Assembly (NCBI GenBank): GCA_001897425.1
Contig: MKSW01000033.1
Span: 525,776 to 589,775 of the forward strand
DNA from: Actinobacteria bacterium 69-20
GTDB taxonomy: Bacteria; Actinomycetota; Actinomycetes; Mycobacteriales; Nakamurellaceae
Direction of reading: 5' to 3'
Length of the DNA: 64,000 nt
Below, in pieces: positions 19,743-27,887 of the stretch; the stretch's first letter is position 1; each line of letters begins with the position of its first letter. A program made the position numbers and the translations under genes. The notes under the pieces were generated by a model. That model made no database searches. It had not been told where the DNA came from and saw only the letters and a program-made list of their open reading frames with translations.

Positions 19743-21070
19743 TGACCGGAAACTCCCTGGACCCGTACGTCGCCGCCTACGCCAGGCGAACCACCGGAAT
19801 GCGGGCATCGGCGATCCGCGCGCTCTTCGCGGTCGCCAGCCGCCCGGAGGTGGTATCGCTCGCCGGCGGCATGCCGTACCTTCAATCGTTGCCGCTGAAA
19901 GAGATTGCGGCGCAGGTGGAACGGCTGATCTCGGACGAGGGAAGCGTTGCGCTGCAATACGGTTCGGGTCAGGGCATCGAACCGCTGCGAGAGCAGATCT
20001 GCGAGATCATGGCCCTGGAGGGCATTGTCGCCGAGCCGGACGACGTGGTCGTGACGGTCGGTTCGCAGATGGCGCTGGACCTGGTCACCAAGATCTTCTG
20101 CGACCCCGGTGACGTGATCCTGGCCGAGGCCCCGTCGTATGTCGGTGCGCTGAGCGTCTTCTCGGCGTATCAGACCGAGGTCGTCCACGTCGCGATGGAC
20201 GATTCCGGGCTGATCCCCGAGGCCGTCGAGGAGGCCATCGCGGGGTGCGCCGCGCGCGGGCAGCGGGTGAAGCTGCTGTACACGATCCCGAACTTCCACA
20301 ACCCCGCCGGTGTGACGCTGTCCGCCGAGCGCCGAGCACGGATCGCGGAGATCTGCCGATCCGCGGGAATCGCCGTGTTGGAGGACAATCCTTACGGGCT
20401 CTTGGGTTTCGACGGTGCGACGCACCGGGCGATACGCGCCGACGACGCCGACAACGTGATCTATCTCGGTTCGTTCTCCAAGACGTTCGCCCCGGGACTG
20501 CGCATCGGCTGGGTGCTCGCACCGCACGCCGCGCGCGAGAAGCTGGTGCTGGCGAACGAGGCCGCGACGTTGAACCCGCCGGTCTTCAACCAGATGATGA
20601 TCTCGCGGTATCTGGCCTCGTTCGACTGGAAGTCGCAGATCAAGGCGTATCGGCAGACCTACGCCGAGCGGCGCGACGCGATGCTGGGCGCCCTGTCGAC
20701 GCATATGCCGGACGGCACGCGCTGGACGGTGCCGCAGGGCGGCTTCTACGTCTGGCTCACCGCGCCGACCGGACTGGATACCTCCGCCATGCTGCCGCGC
20801 GCCGTCACGGCCCGGGTCGCGTACGTACCCGGAACGGCCTTCTTCACGGACGGCCAGGGCGGCAGCCAGATGCGCCTGTCCTTCTGCTTCCCGACGCCGG
20901 ACCGCATCGTCGAGGGCGTGCGGCGCCTGGGCTCGGTGATCGACGCGGAACGTGAGGTCCACGCGACCTTCGGCTCCGGTATGGGCGGGCCGCGGGCCGC
21001 GGGCGGCATCGGCGGCGCCACGCCCGGTGTCATCGCTGGCGTGGACGCCCCATCCCCGAATACCGCCTGA
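19742..21070 (+). CDS. PLP-dependent aminotransferase (fold type I, MocR/LysN-like)
   Basis: The 442-residue enzyme resembles class I/II aminotransferases of the 2-aminoadipate/MocR-like group. The Schiff-base lysine is Lys247 in GSFSKTFAPGLRIGW, and the phosphate-binding SQMALDL segment lies near residue 105. There is no N-terminal GntR domain, so it is an enzyme rather than a regulator. It is translationally linked to cwlM by overlapping TGATG and is followed by a D-Ala-D-Ala-ligase-like gene, suggesting a cell-wall or D-amino-acid role, but that is inference. The 30-residue Gly/Ala-rich tail is not typical. Confidence 0.87.
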   Translation: MTGNSLDPYVAAYARRTTGMRASAIRALFAVASRPEVVSLAGGMPYLQSLPLKEIAAQVERLISDEGSVALQYGSGQGIEPLREQICEIMALEGIVAEPDDVVVTVGSQMALDLVTKIFCDPGDVILAEAPSYVGALSVFSAYQTEVVHVAMDDSGLIPEAVEEAIAGCAARGQRVKLLYTIPNFHNPAGVTLSAERRARIAEICRSAGIAVLEDNPYGLLGFDGATHRAIRADDADNVIYLGSFSKTFAPGLRIGWVLAPHAAREKLVLANEAATLNPPVFNQMMISRYLASFDWKSQIKAYRQTYAERRDAMLGALSTHMPDGTRWTVPQGGFYVWLTAPTGLDTSAMLPRAVTARVAYVPGTAFFTDGQGGSQMRLSFCFPTPDRIVEGVRRLGSVIDAEREVHATFGSGMGGPRAAGGIGGATPGVIAGVDAPSPNTA

Positions 21071-21106
21071 CGTGGCGCACCCGTACCCGACTGCAAGGAC
21101 CGGTGG

Positions 21107-22057
21107 ATGACGACGCAACACATCATGGTGCTCGCCGGCGGGCTCTCGCACGAACGCGAGGTGTCGCTGCGGTCGGGCTCACGGCTGGCGCAGGCCCTGC
21201 GCGCGACCGGCTTCGATGTGACGGTGCGCGACGCGGACTCACAACTGCTCGATTGGGTCGCGGCACACCGTCCGGACGCGGCGGTGATCGCGCTGCACGG
21301 CGGGCGGGGGGAGAACGGCTCCGTTCAGGCCGTGCTCGAGATGACGGGGGTGCCGTTCGTCGGCACAGAGTCGCGACAGTGCCGACTCGCCTGGGACAAG
21401 CCCACCGCGAAGGTCCTGCTGCGCCGCGCCAGCCACCTGACGCCTGATTGGGTCACCCTCTCGCACAATGCTTTTCGCGACTTCGGTGCCGCCGGACTGA
21501 TATCCGCGCTCGGCAGTCGGTTCGCGTTCCCGCTCGTGGTCAAGCCCTATCAGGGCGGCTCCGCACTGGGGACCGTAATCGTGCACGAGGCCGGCGAGAT
21601 GCCGGGCGCGCTGGTGGGCTCCCTGGCCTACGGCGATGTACTGCTCGTGGAGCGGTACGTCGCCGGTACCGAGGTCGCGGTATCGGTGATCGAATCCGAT
21701 GACGGGCCGATAGCGCTGCCGCCGGTGGAGATCGTGCCGTCGGGGGAGTTCTTCGACTACGAGGCCCGGTACACCGCGGGTATGACGACGTACCACACCC
21801 CGGCGCGACTCGAACCCGAACTGATGCGGGCCGCAGCGGACCTCGCCCTCGCGGCGCACAGCGAACTCGGCCTGCGGGACGTGTCGCGCACGGACATGAT
21901 CGTGACGCCGTCCGGCGAGGTGCACTTCCTGGAAGTGAACGTTTCGCCCGGATTGACAGAGACCTCGATGTTGCCCATGTCGGTCACCGCTGCCGACCGG
22001 ACCCTCGGTGAGATTTATGACGGCCTCATCGGTCGCGCCATCGGCCGCGGCCGCTGA
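21107..22057 (+). CDS. D-alanine-D-alanine ligase family ATP-grasp protein
   Basis: This 316-residue protein has the N-terminal motif LAGGLSHEREVSLRSG, the ALHGGRGENGSVQAVLE segment, and the ATP-grasp core with EVNVSPGLTETSMLP, where Glu and Asn bind Mg-ATP. All are characteristic of Ddl enzymes, which join two D-alanines for peptidoglycan. It is shorter than housekeeping Ddl proteins (about 360 residues in mycobacteria), so it may be a second copy or use another amino acid pair. It follows the aminotransferase by 36 bp. Confidence 0.82.
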   Translation: MTTQHIMVLAGGLSHEREVSLRSGSRLAQALRATGFDVTVRDADSQLLDWVAAHRPDAAVIALHGGRGENGSVQAVLEMTGVPFVGTESRQCRLAWDKPTAKVLLRRASHLTPDWVTLSHNAFRDFGAAGLISALGSRFAFPLVVKPYQGGSALGTVIVHEAGEMPGALVGSLAYGDVLLVERYVAGTEVAVSVIESDDGPIALPPVEIVPSGEFFDYEARYTAGMTTYHTPARLEPELMRAAADLALAAHSELGLRDVSRTDMIVTPSGEVHFLEVNVSPGLTETSMLPMSVTAADRTLGEIYDGLIGRAIGRGR

Positions 22058-22143
22058 GCCGGCGCGTACAACACAGCCCGTTTCGCGACTTTGGTTGCCG
22101 GGTAACGACTCTCGTTGCCTTATGTGACGCCTCGGAATTATTT

Positions 22144-22156
22144 CGTCACGGTGACG
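22144..22156. repeat. Short perfect inverted repeat CGTCAC-G-GTGACG
   Basis: A 13-bp near-palindrome with a single central base in the gap between the convergent ligase and parB genes. It may be a protein-binding site; nothing else supports a function. Confidence 0.35.
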
Positions 22157-22191
22157 ACGGCGTCCGGTATCCGCGTATCTTGGGTTTTCGT

Positions 22192-22215
22192 CACCAGAAG
22201 GTCGCTCTGGTGTTT
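22192..22215 (+). terminator. Likely intrinsic terminator after the cwlM-aminotransferase-ligase operon
   Basis: A perfect 7-bp stem (CACCAGA / TCTGGTG) with a 7-base loop is followed by TTT. It is weak on T-run length, as is usual in high-GC actinomycetes. Confidence 0.45.
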
Positions 22216-22271
22216 CGCGCCGTTGTCACCGGTCGGATATCGCGTTCGGACGGCTCCAGCCGGCCGTTCAA

Positions 22272-22430
22272 GGCTCAGCCGGCTGCGTCCCATTTTGCGG
22301 CTTCGCTAGGCTGACGCATCCCGATCCTGACACCCGTCTGTGAGCCCGGCTCAGCCGGCCGTGTCGACGTGCGGCTTCGCCGGGCCGACGCGCCCCGACC
22401 TCGGCACTCCTTCGCGAGCCCGCCTCAGCC
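22272..22430. repeat. Imperfect 76-bp tandem repeat at the 3' end of parB
   Basis: Two units start with GGCTCAGCCGGC at 22272 and 22348, and a third, partial start (GCCTCAGCCGAC) at 22422 overlaps the parB stop codon. Within each unit TGCGGCTTCGC and GCCGACGC/GCTGACGC recur in the same order. The units contain self-complementary CAGCCGGCTG-like blocks, so the region may also end convergent transcripts. Confidence 0.5.
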
Positions 22431-23393
22431 GACGGGCGCCTCCGCGCGACGGTGCGCGAGGTTCGGGGCCATGAGCGATACGAGGCGTTCGAGGTCGTCG
22501 ACGGTCGCGAACTCGACGACGATCTTGCCCTTCCGCTGCCCGAGCTGAACCTTGACCTTGGTGTCGAACGCGTCCGACAGCCGGGTCGCGAGCTCCTCGA
22601 CGCCGGGCATGGTGAGCGGTTTACGGCCGGCGCGCCGCTTGTGGCCCGGGCTGCGAACCAGCAGCGTCACGGCCTCTTCGGTGCCACGCACGGATAGGCC
22701 TTCCGCGACGATCCGCGCAGCGAGCTCCTCCTGCATCCCCGCATCACCGAGTGAGAGCAGGGCACGTGCATGGCCCGCCGACAGCACGCCCGCGGCGACC
22801 CGGCGCTGCACGGGAACCGGCAGACCGAGCAGCCGGATCGTGTTGCTGATGACGGGGCGGCTCCGGCCGAGACGCGCGGCGAGCTCCTCCTGGGTGACCT
22901 CGAACTCCTCCAGGAGCTGCTGGTAGGCGGCGGCCTCCTCGAGCGGGTTGAGATTGCTGCGATGGATGTTCTCCAACAACGCGTCGCGAAGCAGGTCCGC
23001 ATCCTCGGTCCGCCGGACGATCGCTGCCAGGGTGGGTACCCCCGCCCGTTGAGCGGCACGCCAACGGCGTTCGCCCATCACGAGCTCGTAGCCACCGTCC
23101 GCTGGCCGCACCACAACCGGCTGCAGCAGGCCGAACTCCTTGATGGAGTGCGCCAACTCGTCCATGGCATCGTCATCGAAGACGGTGCGCGGGTTCTTGG
23201 GGTTGGGCCGAATCGCGTCGAGGGGGATTTCCTCGTAATGCGGCGCTCCCGGGTTCAACTGTCCGTCGGCGCGGTCGGTGCGGCTGGCGGGCAGAGCACC
23301 GCCGATGACGACGTCCGAGACCGTCGTCGTGTCCGGCCCGGTCGGGATCAGCGCCGCCAAGCCGCGACCAAGTCCCCCACGTGACCTCGCCAT
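22425..23393 (-). CDS. parB: Chromosome-partitioning protein ParB
   Basis: The 322-residue protein has the ParB/Srx CTPase-type N-terminal domain with [12 protein letters not shown] at 107-118, the helix-turn-helix [20 protein letters not shown] near 170-190 and a C-terminal dimerisation domain. ParB loads at parS sites, spreads as a CTP-dependent clamp and recruits SMC. Five parS sites lie within 2.3 kb of it. The ATG at 23391-23393 overlaps the parA stop (ATGA), showing translational coupling. The start [12 protein letters not shown] is the conserved N-terminus that contacts ParA. Confidence 0.96.
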   Translation of the reverse strand: MARSRGGLGRGLAALIPTGPDTTTVSDVVIGGALPASRTDRADGQLNPGAPHYEEIPLDAIRPNPKNPRTVFDDDAMDELAHSIKEFGLLQPVVVRPADGGYELVMGERRWRAAQRAGVPTLAAIVRRTEDADLLRDALLENIHRSNLNPLEEAAAYQQLLEEFEVTQEELAARLGRSRPVISNTIRLLGLPVPVQRRVAAGVLSAGHARALLSLGDAGMQEELAARIVAEGLSVRGTEEAVTLLVRSPGHKRRAGRKPLTMPGVEELATRLSDAFDTKVKVQLGQRKGKIVVEFATVDDLERLVSLMAPNLAHRRAEAPVG

Positions 23394-24331
23394 TACCGCT
23401 CCTTCGCTCCGTAGTCGGCGATCTCTCGCGCCGCATCGAGGTAACCCATGGCGCCGCGTGATCCCGGATCGTATGTCAGCACCGACTGCCCGAAACCGGG
23501 CGCCTCCGACACCTTCACCGACCGCGGGATCACCGTTGTCAGGACGGCTTCCTTGAAGTGGGACCGCACCTCCGCCGCGACCTGGTCGGCGAGCTTGGTC
23601 CGTCCGTCGTACATGGTCAGCAGGATGGTGGAGAGGTCGATCGCGGGATTCAGGTGCTTTCGCACCATGTCGATGTTGCGCAACAACTGCCCGAGACCCT
23701 CCAGCGCGTAGTACTCGCACTGGATCGGAATCAGCACCTCGCTCGTCGCCACCATCGCGTTGACCGTGAGCAGCCCCAGCGACGGCGGGCAGTCGATGAA
23801 GACGTAGTCGTAGTCCGCACGAATATCGGCGATGGCCTTCTGCAGCCGCGATTCGCGGGCCACCAGCGAGACCAATTCGATCTCTGCACCGGCGAGGTCC
23901 AGGGTCGCCGGGATGCAGGACAGATTCGGGGCGTCCGGGCAGATCTGTACAGCGTCTCGGGCATCGATCTCACCGATCAACACCTCGTAGATGGACGGCG
24001 TCCCCACGGTCCGCTCGACACCGAGCGCGGTCGACGCATTGCCCTGCGGGTCCAGGTCGATGACGAGAACCTTCAGCCCGCCGAGCGCCAGCGCGACTCC
24101 GATATTGACCGTGGTCGTGGTCTTTCCGACGCCGCCCTTCTGGTTCGCGACACAGAGGACGCGCGGTTCGCGTGGGGCCGGCATCGTCACGGCGCCGTTG
24201 CGAATGTCCAGCGCCCGCCGTGCCGCGCGCGCAATCGGTGTGTCGTGCGAGAGAAGGTCGTCCCTGTCCAGTGCGTCAACCGCCGACGTTTCACGTGAAA
24301 CATCCCGCGTGCTTTCGGCGCTCTCTGCCAC
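23393..24331 (-). CDS. parA: Chromosome-partitioning ATPase ParA (Soj)
   Basis: This 312-residue ParA has a deviant Walker A KGGVGKTT at 65-72, the DLDPQGNAS strand and the [10 protein letters not shown] motif. It binds DNA non-specifically as an ATP dimer and moves ParB-parS complexes. I prefer GTG 24329-24331, preceded by AAGGGGAC, over an ATG nine codons earlier that has no ribosome-binding site. The N-terminal residues DVSRETS are encoded by a parS site, so the centromere begins inside this gene. Its ending overlaps parB. Confidence 0.95.
   Translation of the reverse strand: MAESAESTRDVSRETSAVDALDRDDLLSHDTPIARAARRALDIRNGAVTMPAPREPRVLCVANQKGGVGKTTTTVNIGVALALGGLKVLVIDLDPQGNASTALGVERTVGTPSIYEVLIGEIDARDAVQICPDAPNLSCIPATLDLAGAEIELVSLVARESRLQKAIADIRADYDYVFIDCPPSLGLLTVNAMVATSEVLIPIQCEYYALEGLGQLLRNIDMVRKHLNPAIDLSTILLTMYDGRTKLADQVAAEVRSHFKEAVLTTVIPRSVKVSEAPGFGQSVLTYDPGSRGAMGYLDAAREIADYGAKER
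24287..24302. other. parS site 1 (inside parA)
   Basis: CGTTTCACGTGAAACA matches the universal parS consensus TGTTTCACGTGAAACA at 15 of 16 bases. It lies within the parA coding sequence. Confidence 0.95.
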
Positions 24332-24412
24332 CAGCGTCCCCTTCCGCCTGCCGCGCACGCACCCGCGCTCAGCCGTCTCAGCCTATGCCACTAGGCCGCC
24401 GCTTCCGCCCAC

Positions 24413-24428
24413 CGTTTCACGTGAAACA
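24413..24428. other. parS site 2
   Basis: CGTTTCACGTGAAACA, 15 of 16 to the consensus, in the non-coding DNA upstream of parA. Confidence 0.95.
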
Positions 24429-24535
24429 TCGCGATCCCGGCGCAAACGCCTGCACGGTTGGAGCGCCACGCTTGGCTCTCCATCGCACGACGGCGCCGCA
24501 GAGACGGACATGCGAGAAATGTTCGCGGCAGGAGC

Positions 24536-24586
24536 GGCGGCCCGATGCTCCGGGCGGTCAGGCTTGATCCCTCGCATCGGGCCGCC
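24536..24586 (-). repeat. 51-nt hairpin element, copy A
   Basis: A perfect 13-bp stem (GGCGGCCCGATGC and GCATCGGGCCGCC) encloses a 25-base loop (24549-24573). Copy B (25496-25546, opposite strand) has the same size, a perfect stem that differs at three pairs by compensatory change, and a loop identical at 24 of 25 bases. The conserved loop core contains GGTCAGGCTTGATCCCTC. No gene overlaps it. The structure is clearly conserved; its function is unknown. Confidence 0.75.
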
Positions 24587-24638
24587 GACTCCCGCCGCGT
24601 CCAAAACCCGCGCGCTGCGACGGGGCACACGCCATCGA

Positions 24639-24654
24639 CGTTTCACGTGAAACA
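24639..24654. other. parS site 3
   Basis: CGTTTCACGTGAAACA, 15 of 16 to the consensus. It lies between hairpin copies A and C. Confidence 0.95.
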
Positions 24655-24674
24655 CACGCAACCCAGTCGGCTTC

Positions 24675-24718
24675 GCGCTGATGTGCGGGATCAAGCATGC
24701 CGCTCGGAACATTGGCGC
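24675..24718 (+). repeat. Hairpin element, diverged copy C
   Basis: A 10-bp stem (GCGCTGATGT and ACATTGGCGC) closes around a 24-base loop containing GGGATCAAGC and CCGC, the same core as copy B in the same orientation. Two of the ten pairs are G-U wobbles if the plus strand is transcribed, but C-A mismatches on the other strand. That favours an RNA read from the plus strand. Confidence 0.6.
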
Positions 24719-24825
24719 ACCGGACTCGCGCATCGGCCGACCCAGTAACTGAGCCTCGGAGCCCGACCGTATGAGACGGCGCCGAGTCGGCCGCTGAGCG
24801 GGGATCGGGCGGCTATCATGACGGC

Positions 24826-25050
24826 ATGAAAGACGTGACGGAGATTGAGTTTGTCTTCGAGCCTCAAGCCGAAGGTGGGTATTACGTCTATGCGCCGGAT
24901 CTTCCCGGCCTGCACACCCAGGGCGACGACCTCGACGATGCCACCGCCAATGCCCGCGAAGCCCTTGCGCTCTACGTTGAAACCCTACGTGACGACGGTC
25001 GTGCCATTGATCATGGAATCATCCGGCGCACTCTACCCATGCCGGCGTGA
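24826..25050 (+). CDS. hicB: HicB-family antitoxin
   Basis: This 74-residue protein has the HicB partial RNase-H-like fold: IEFVFEPQAEGGYYVYAPDL, PGLHTQGDDLDDATANAREA and a short C-terminus. It should neutralise the downstream HicA mRNA interferase. There is no separate DNA-binding domain, so any autoregulation would need a partner. Its stop overlaps the hicA start (GTGA). The module sits inside the parS cluster between parA and the GNAT gene, an unusual position. Confidence 0.88.
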   Translation: MKDVTEIEFVFEPQAEGGYYVYAPDLPGLHTQGDDLDDATANAREALALYVETLRDDGRAIDHGIIRRTLPMPA

Positions 25051-25271
25051 ACGAACGGCTGCCGATTCTCTCAGGAGCGCAGCTCATTGTCGTGCTGCGC
25101 ATGATCGGATGGGAACCTGTACGTCAACGTGGCAGCCATGTCTGCCTCAAGCGCTCGGCTGGGGGACGGATGCTCGTGGTACCGCTGCATAGAGAGTTGA
25201 AGAGGGGCACCCTGGCGGCAATTCTTCGCGACGCAGATCTCAACCACGACGAACTACGCCGCCTTCTGTAA
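25047..25271 (+). CDS. hicA: HicA-family mRNA interferase toxin
   Basis: The 74-residue product has the double-stranded-RNA-binding-like HicA fold, with the catalytic His31 in RQRGSHVCLKR and the GTLAAILRDADL helix. It starts with GTG overlapping the hicB stop, so the two are translationally coupled in the antitoxin-first order. HicA toxins cleave mRNA during translation. All key residues are present, so it looks functional. Confidence 0.88.
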   Translation: MNERLPILSGAQLIVVLRMIGWEPVRQRGSHVCLKRSAGGRMLVVPLHRELKRGTLAAILRDADLNHDELRRLL

Positions 25272-25343
25272 CTCAAGCCGCCATGCAAACCATCGTGCCT
25301 GACCCCCGGCGGCGGAGCGACGGTCGTGCCCACCACGCGGCGA

Positions 25344-25359
25344 CGTTTCACGTGAAACG
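25344..25359. other. parS site 4
   Basis: CGTTTCACGTGAAACG, 14 of 16 with the palindromic core intact. It lies just after hicA. Confidence 0.93.
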
Positions 25360-25495
25360 CCGCGACATCGGCGCCGGGACGGCGGTCATGAAGTGAGGCG
25401 GCAGGCCAGGAGTAACGCTCGCCTGCGACTCACCTGAAACTCAGCGCGACGACCCACAGGGAGGGCTGTCGCGACCCGACGGCGGCGGAGCGGCG

Positions 25496-25546
25496 GGCAG
25501 GCCGATACGAGGGATCAAGCCTGACCGCCCAGAGTATCGGCCTGCC
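25496..25546 (+). repeat. 51-nt hairpin element, copy B
   Basis: A perfect 13-bp stem (GGCAGGCCGATAC and GTATCGGCCTGCC) encloses a 25-base loop (25509-25533) that is the reverse complement of the copy A loop with one difference. Compared with copy A, the stem changes at positions 4, 6 and 12, each time on both sides so that pairing is kept. It lies 35 bp before parS site 5. Confidence 0.75.
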
Positions 25547-25580
25547 CCCGCGAAGCCGCCGAACCAACTGCGTGCGCCGA

Positions 25581-25596
25581 TGTTTCACGTGAAACG
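25581..25596. other. parS site 5
   Basis: TGTTTCACGTGAAACG, 15 of 16 to the consensus, two bases beyond the stop end of the GNAT gene. Confidence 0.95.
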
Positions 25597-25597
25597 C

Positions 25598-26311
25598 TCA
25601 GGGGAGCGGGCGGCCGAGCCAGAGGGTGGTGTCGTCGCCGTCCAGGTCGGTGAAGCCGAGGTGCCGGTAGAAGCCCACGGCCCGCTCGTTGCTCCGGCCC
25701 ACGCCCAGGTGCACACCGGTCGAGCCGGCGGCAGCGAGTTCCGCCATCAACCGCTCGATCAGCCGCCGCCCCCAGCCGCCGCTCTGCCACCGAGGCAACA
25801 GATCGATGTGCAGGTGTGAGGGGTAGTCGCGAGCGAAGTCCGGCACGGGCGGCGGGGTCTCGATCCAGCGCAGCAGCCACGCATCCGCCGAGCCTTGGTC
25901 GATCGATGCACCGCCGTAGCGGGCGCGCACCGCCGGCCACCAAAGACGCTCGCAGACGGTCGCGAACGCGGCGCTGTCAAGTGCTCCGAGCACATATCCT
26001 TCGGCGCCCGAACCGTCGTCCACCACGAAGGCGAATTGCGGTTGCAATTCCAGGTACGGGCCGACGAACACGTCGCCGAGCAGATCCGGGTGGGAGTACA
26101 GCGAGCTCGCATCGTTCCCGCCATCGCCGGTCCGCAGGCACACGCGGTAGAGGGCTTCCTGGTCGCCCGGCCGGTAGGGCCGGATCGCGCCCGCCAAGCC
26201 ATCGGGTCTGTCCGGGTGAGCCATCGGCCCGGCGTCCCGCCCGTCACCGCTACCACCGGCCGGCGGCGCCGTGGTACCTGCGCGCGGCGCATCCATCTCT
26301 CGGGACGTCAT
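25598..26311 (-). CDS. GNAT-family N-acetyltransferase
   Basis: This 237-residue protein has a C-terminal GNAT core: HLHIDLLPRWQSGGWGRRLI carries the acetyl-CoA pyrophosphate loop, and NERAVGFYRHLGFTDL the final strand. The N-terminal 45 residues are disordered. It is related to the bacterial acetyltransferases resembling the C-terminal domain of O-GlcNAcase. The ATG at 26311 overlaps the rsmG stop (ATGA), so it is the last gene of the rpmH-rsmG operon. Substrate unknown. Confidence 0.85.
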   Translation of the reverse strand: MTSREMDAPRAGTTAPPAGGSGDGRDAGPMAHPDRPDGLAGAIRPYRPGDQEALYRVCLRTGDGGNDASSLYSHPDLLGDVFVGPYLELQPQFAFVVDDGSGAEGYVLGALDSAAFATVCERLWWPAVRARYGGASIDQGSADAWLLRWIETPPPVPDFARDYPSHLHIDLLPRWQSGGWGRRLIERLMAELAAAGSTGVHLGVGRSNERAVGFYRHLGFTDLDGDDTTLWLGRPLP

Positions 26312-27231
26312 CGGGTGCGCCTTCTGCGGGCTTGGTCCGGCCCACGCGCGCCAACCATCTTCGACCCGGAACCGCCCCGACCTGCGGCCGCGCGGCGCCC
26401 CGTCACCACCGTCACCGGCCCGCCGGGAACCGTGGCCCCCGCAGACACCACGTCCAGGTCGGCGATCCCGGACCGGCGCACCGCGGCCCGGTCGCGGCGC
26501 ACCTCGTCACTAGCAGTCTCGCCCTTGAGCGCCAACAGGATGCCCTCGGGGCGCAGCAACGGAGCCGCCCAGGCACACAATCGCGCCAACGGGGCGACGG
26601 CCCGAGCGGTCACCACATCGGCGCCGCCGACCTGAGACTCGGCCTCCTCGGCACGAGCGCGCACCACCCGGCACCGATCGGCCAGGCCGAGCCCATCGAC
26701 CGCCTCCTGCAAGAACGTGGCGCGCCGCTGCAGGGACTCGACCAGTTCCATCCGGAGATCCGGCCGAGCCAATGCCAGCGGAATGCCGGGAAGCCCTGCG
26801 CCGCTGCCGATGTCGACCACGCGGGCACCGTCCGGAACCAGGTTCGCCATGGCGGCGCAGTTGAGGATGTGCCGGGTCCACAGTCGAACCGCCTCGCGCG
26901 GGCCGATCAGGCCACGTTCCACTCCGGCCCCGGCAAGCAATGCGGCATAGCTGCGCGCGGCCTTGATGCGGTCACCGAAGACCGCCGCCGCGCCTGCGGG
27001 CTCGGCTTCCATGCCGGGGTCCGACCTAGCTTCCAGCCCCGCTAACGGTCCCCGGTCCGGCCCGGGCCAAGAAGCGGCCGTCGGCTCCCGAGCCGCCGCA
27101 GGCCCCGGGTCGGCTGTCGGGTCGGGATCGCGCGCGGGGCCGGCGGCCGGCGCTGCGCCATCGCCGATCACCAGGCTGTCATCCGCAGAGCCGTCATCCA
27201 CGAAGCCGTCATCCACGAAAGCGGCGGCCAT
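26308..27231 (-). CDS. rsmG: 16S rRNA (guanine-527 N7) methyltransferase
   Basis: RsmG (GidB) methylates G527 of 16S rRNA using S-adenosylmethionine. The SAM-binding motif VVDIGSGAGLPGIPLA and the MELVESLQRRATFL segment are clear, and the position between jag and parA is canonical. The 307-residue reading has an unusual N-terminal extension of about 70 residues, Asp/Pro/Ala-rich and partly encoded by a 15-bp tandem repeat. The ATG at 27013-27015 (MEAEPAG) would give a normal-size protein, and neither start has a strong ribosome-binding site, so the true start is uncertain. Confidence 0.92.
   Translation of the reverse strand: MAAAFVDDGFVDDGSADDSLVIGDGAAPAAGPARDPDPTADPGPAAAREPTAASWPGPDRGPLAGLEARSDPGMEAEPAGAAAVFGDRIKAARSYAALLAGAGVERGLIGPREAVRLWTRHILNCAAMANLVPDGARVVDIGSGAGLPGIPLALARPDLRMELVESLQRRATFLQEAVDGLGLADRCRVVRARAEEAESQVGGADVVTARAVAPLARLCAWAAPLLRPEGILLALKGETASDEVRRDRAAVRRSGIADLDVVSAGATVPGGPVTVVTGRRAAAGRGGSGSKMVGARGPDQARRRRTR
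27175..27219. repeat. Three 15-bp tandem repeats in the rsmG 5' end
   Basis: Two exact units of GCCGTCATCCACGAA (27190-27204 and 27205-27219) follow a diverged one (27175-27189). On the minus strand they encode FVDDG, FVDDG, SADDS if the long rsmG start is used. Confidence 0.7.
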
Positions 27232-27249
27232 GAGACCCGACAGACCCGA

Positions 27250-27810
27250 CTACTCGGCGGGGCTGACGACGACGCGACGCCGAGGCTCCTCGCCCTCGCT
27301 CGACGAGGTCGCACCCGCCACCGTGGCCACCGCGTCGTGCACCACCTTGCGTTCGAACGGGTTCATGGCCCCGAGCCGGACGGCGCGCCCGGAGGCCACC
27401 ACTTGCTCCGCGGTCTCGCGACCGAGCGTCGTCAGCTCCTCGCGGCGGTGCGCCCGGTAGCCGGCGATATCCAGCATCAGCCGGGAGCGCTGGCCGGTCT
27501 CCATGGCCGCGGCCAGCCGGGTCAGTTCCTGGAGCGCGGACAGCACCTCGCCGTGTTCGCCCACGAGCTTCTCGATATCGCCCTCGCCGACGATGGACAC
27601 GACGGCCCGCTCGCCCTCCACGTCGAGGTCGATATCGCCGTCGTAGTCGAGGATGTCGAGCAGGCGTTCGAGGTAGTCGCCGGCAGCGTCGCCCTCGGCG
27701 ACCAGGTCATCGCGAGAGTCGTGCGCCTCGACGCCGGTCGGTTCGGCATCCACCGCGACGTCTTCGCCGCTCGCGGATACCGCAGCCGCCTCGTCCGTGC
27801 TCTGCGTCAT
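27250..27810 (-). CDS. jag: Jag/KhpB-type RNA-binding protein (KH-R3H)
   Basis: The 186-residue protein has an acidic N-terminus, a KH-type domain (LVGEHGEVLSALQELTRLAA) and a C-terminal R3H domain (GYRAHRREELTTLGRETAEQ, then MNPFERKVVHDAV). This class binds RNA and in other bacteria affects cell elongation and YidC-linked processes. It lies between yidC and rsmG as in most actinomycetes. I start at ATG 27808-27810, which follows GAAGGAAG; the longer frame upstream lacks similarity. Confidence 0.93.
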   Translation of the reverse strand: MTQSTDEAAAVSASGEDVAVDAEPTGVEAHDSRDDLVAEGDAAGDYLERLLDILDYDGDIDLDVEGERAVVSIVGEGDIEKLVGEHGEVLSALQELTRLAAAMETGQRSRLMLDIAGYRAHRREELTTLGRETAEQVVASGRAVRLGAMNPFERKVVHDAVATVAGATSSSEGEEPRRRVVVSPAE

Positions 27811-27887
27811 GGGTCTTCCTTCTCTATCTGGGCCGCCCCGGCGGGCGGAACGTTGCGCGGCTGCCTGCCTCGCCAACGAGCGCCGCT

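Noticed and set aside
21776..21793. GGGTATGACGACGTACC in the D-Ala-D-Ala-ligase-like gene, similar to the 19-bp repeat
   Set aside because: It encodes the conserved motif YTAGMTTYHTPA, so the resemblance is explained by the protein; I did not count it as a repeat copy.
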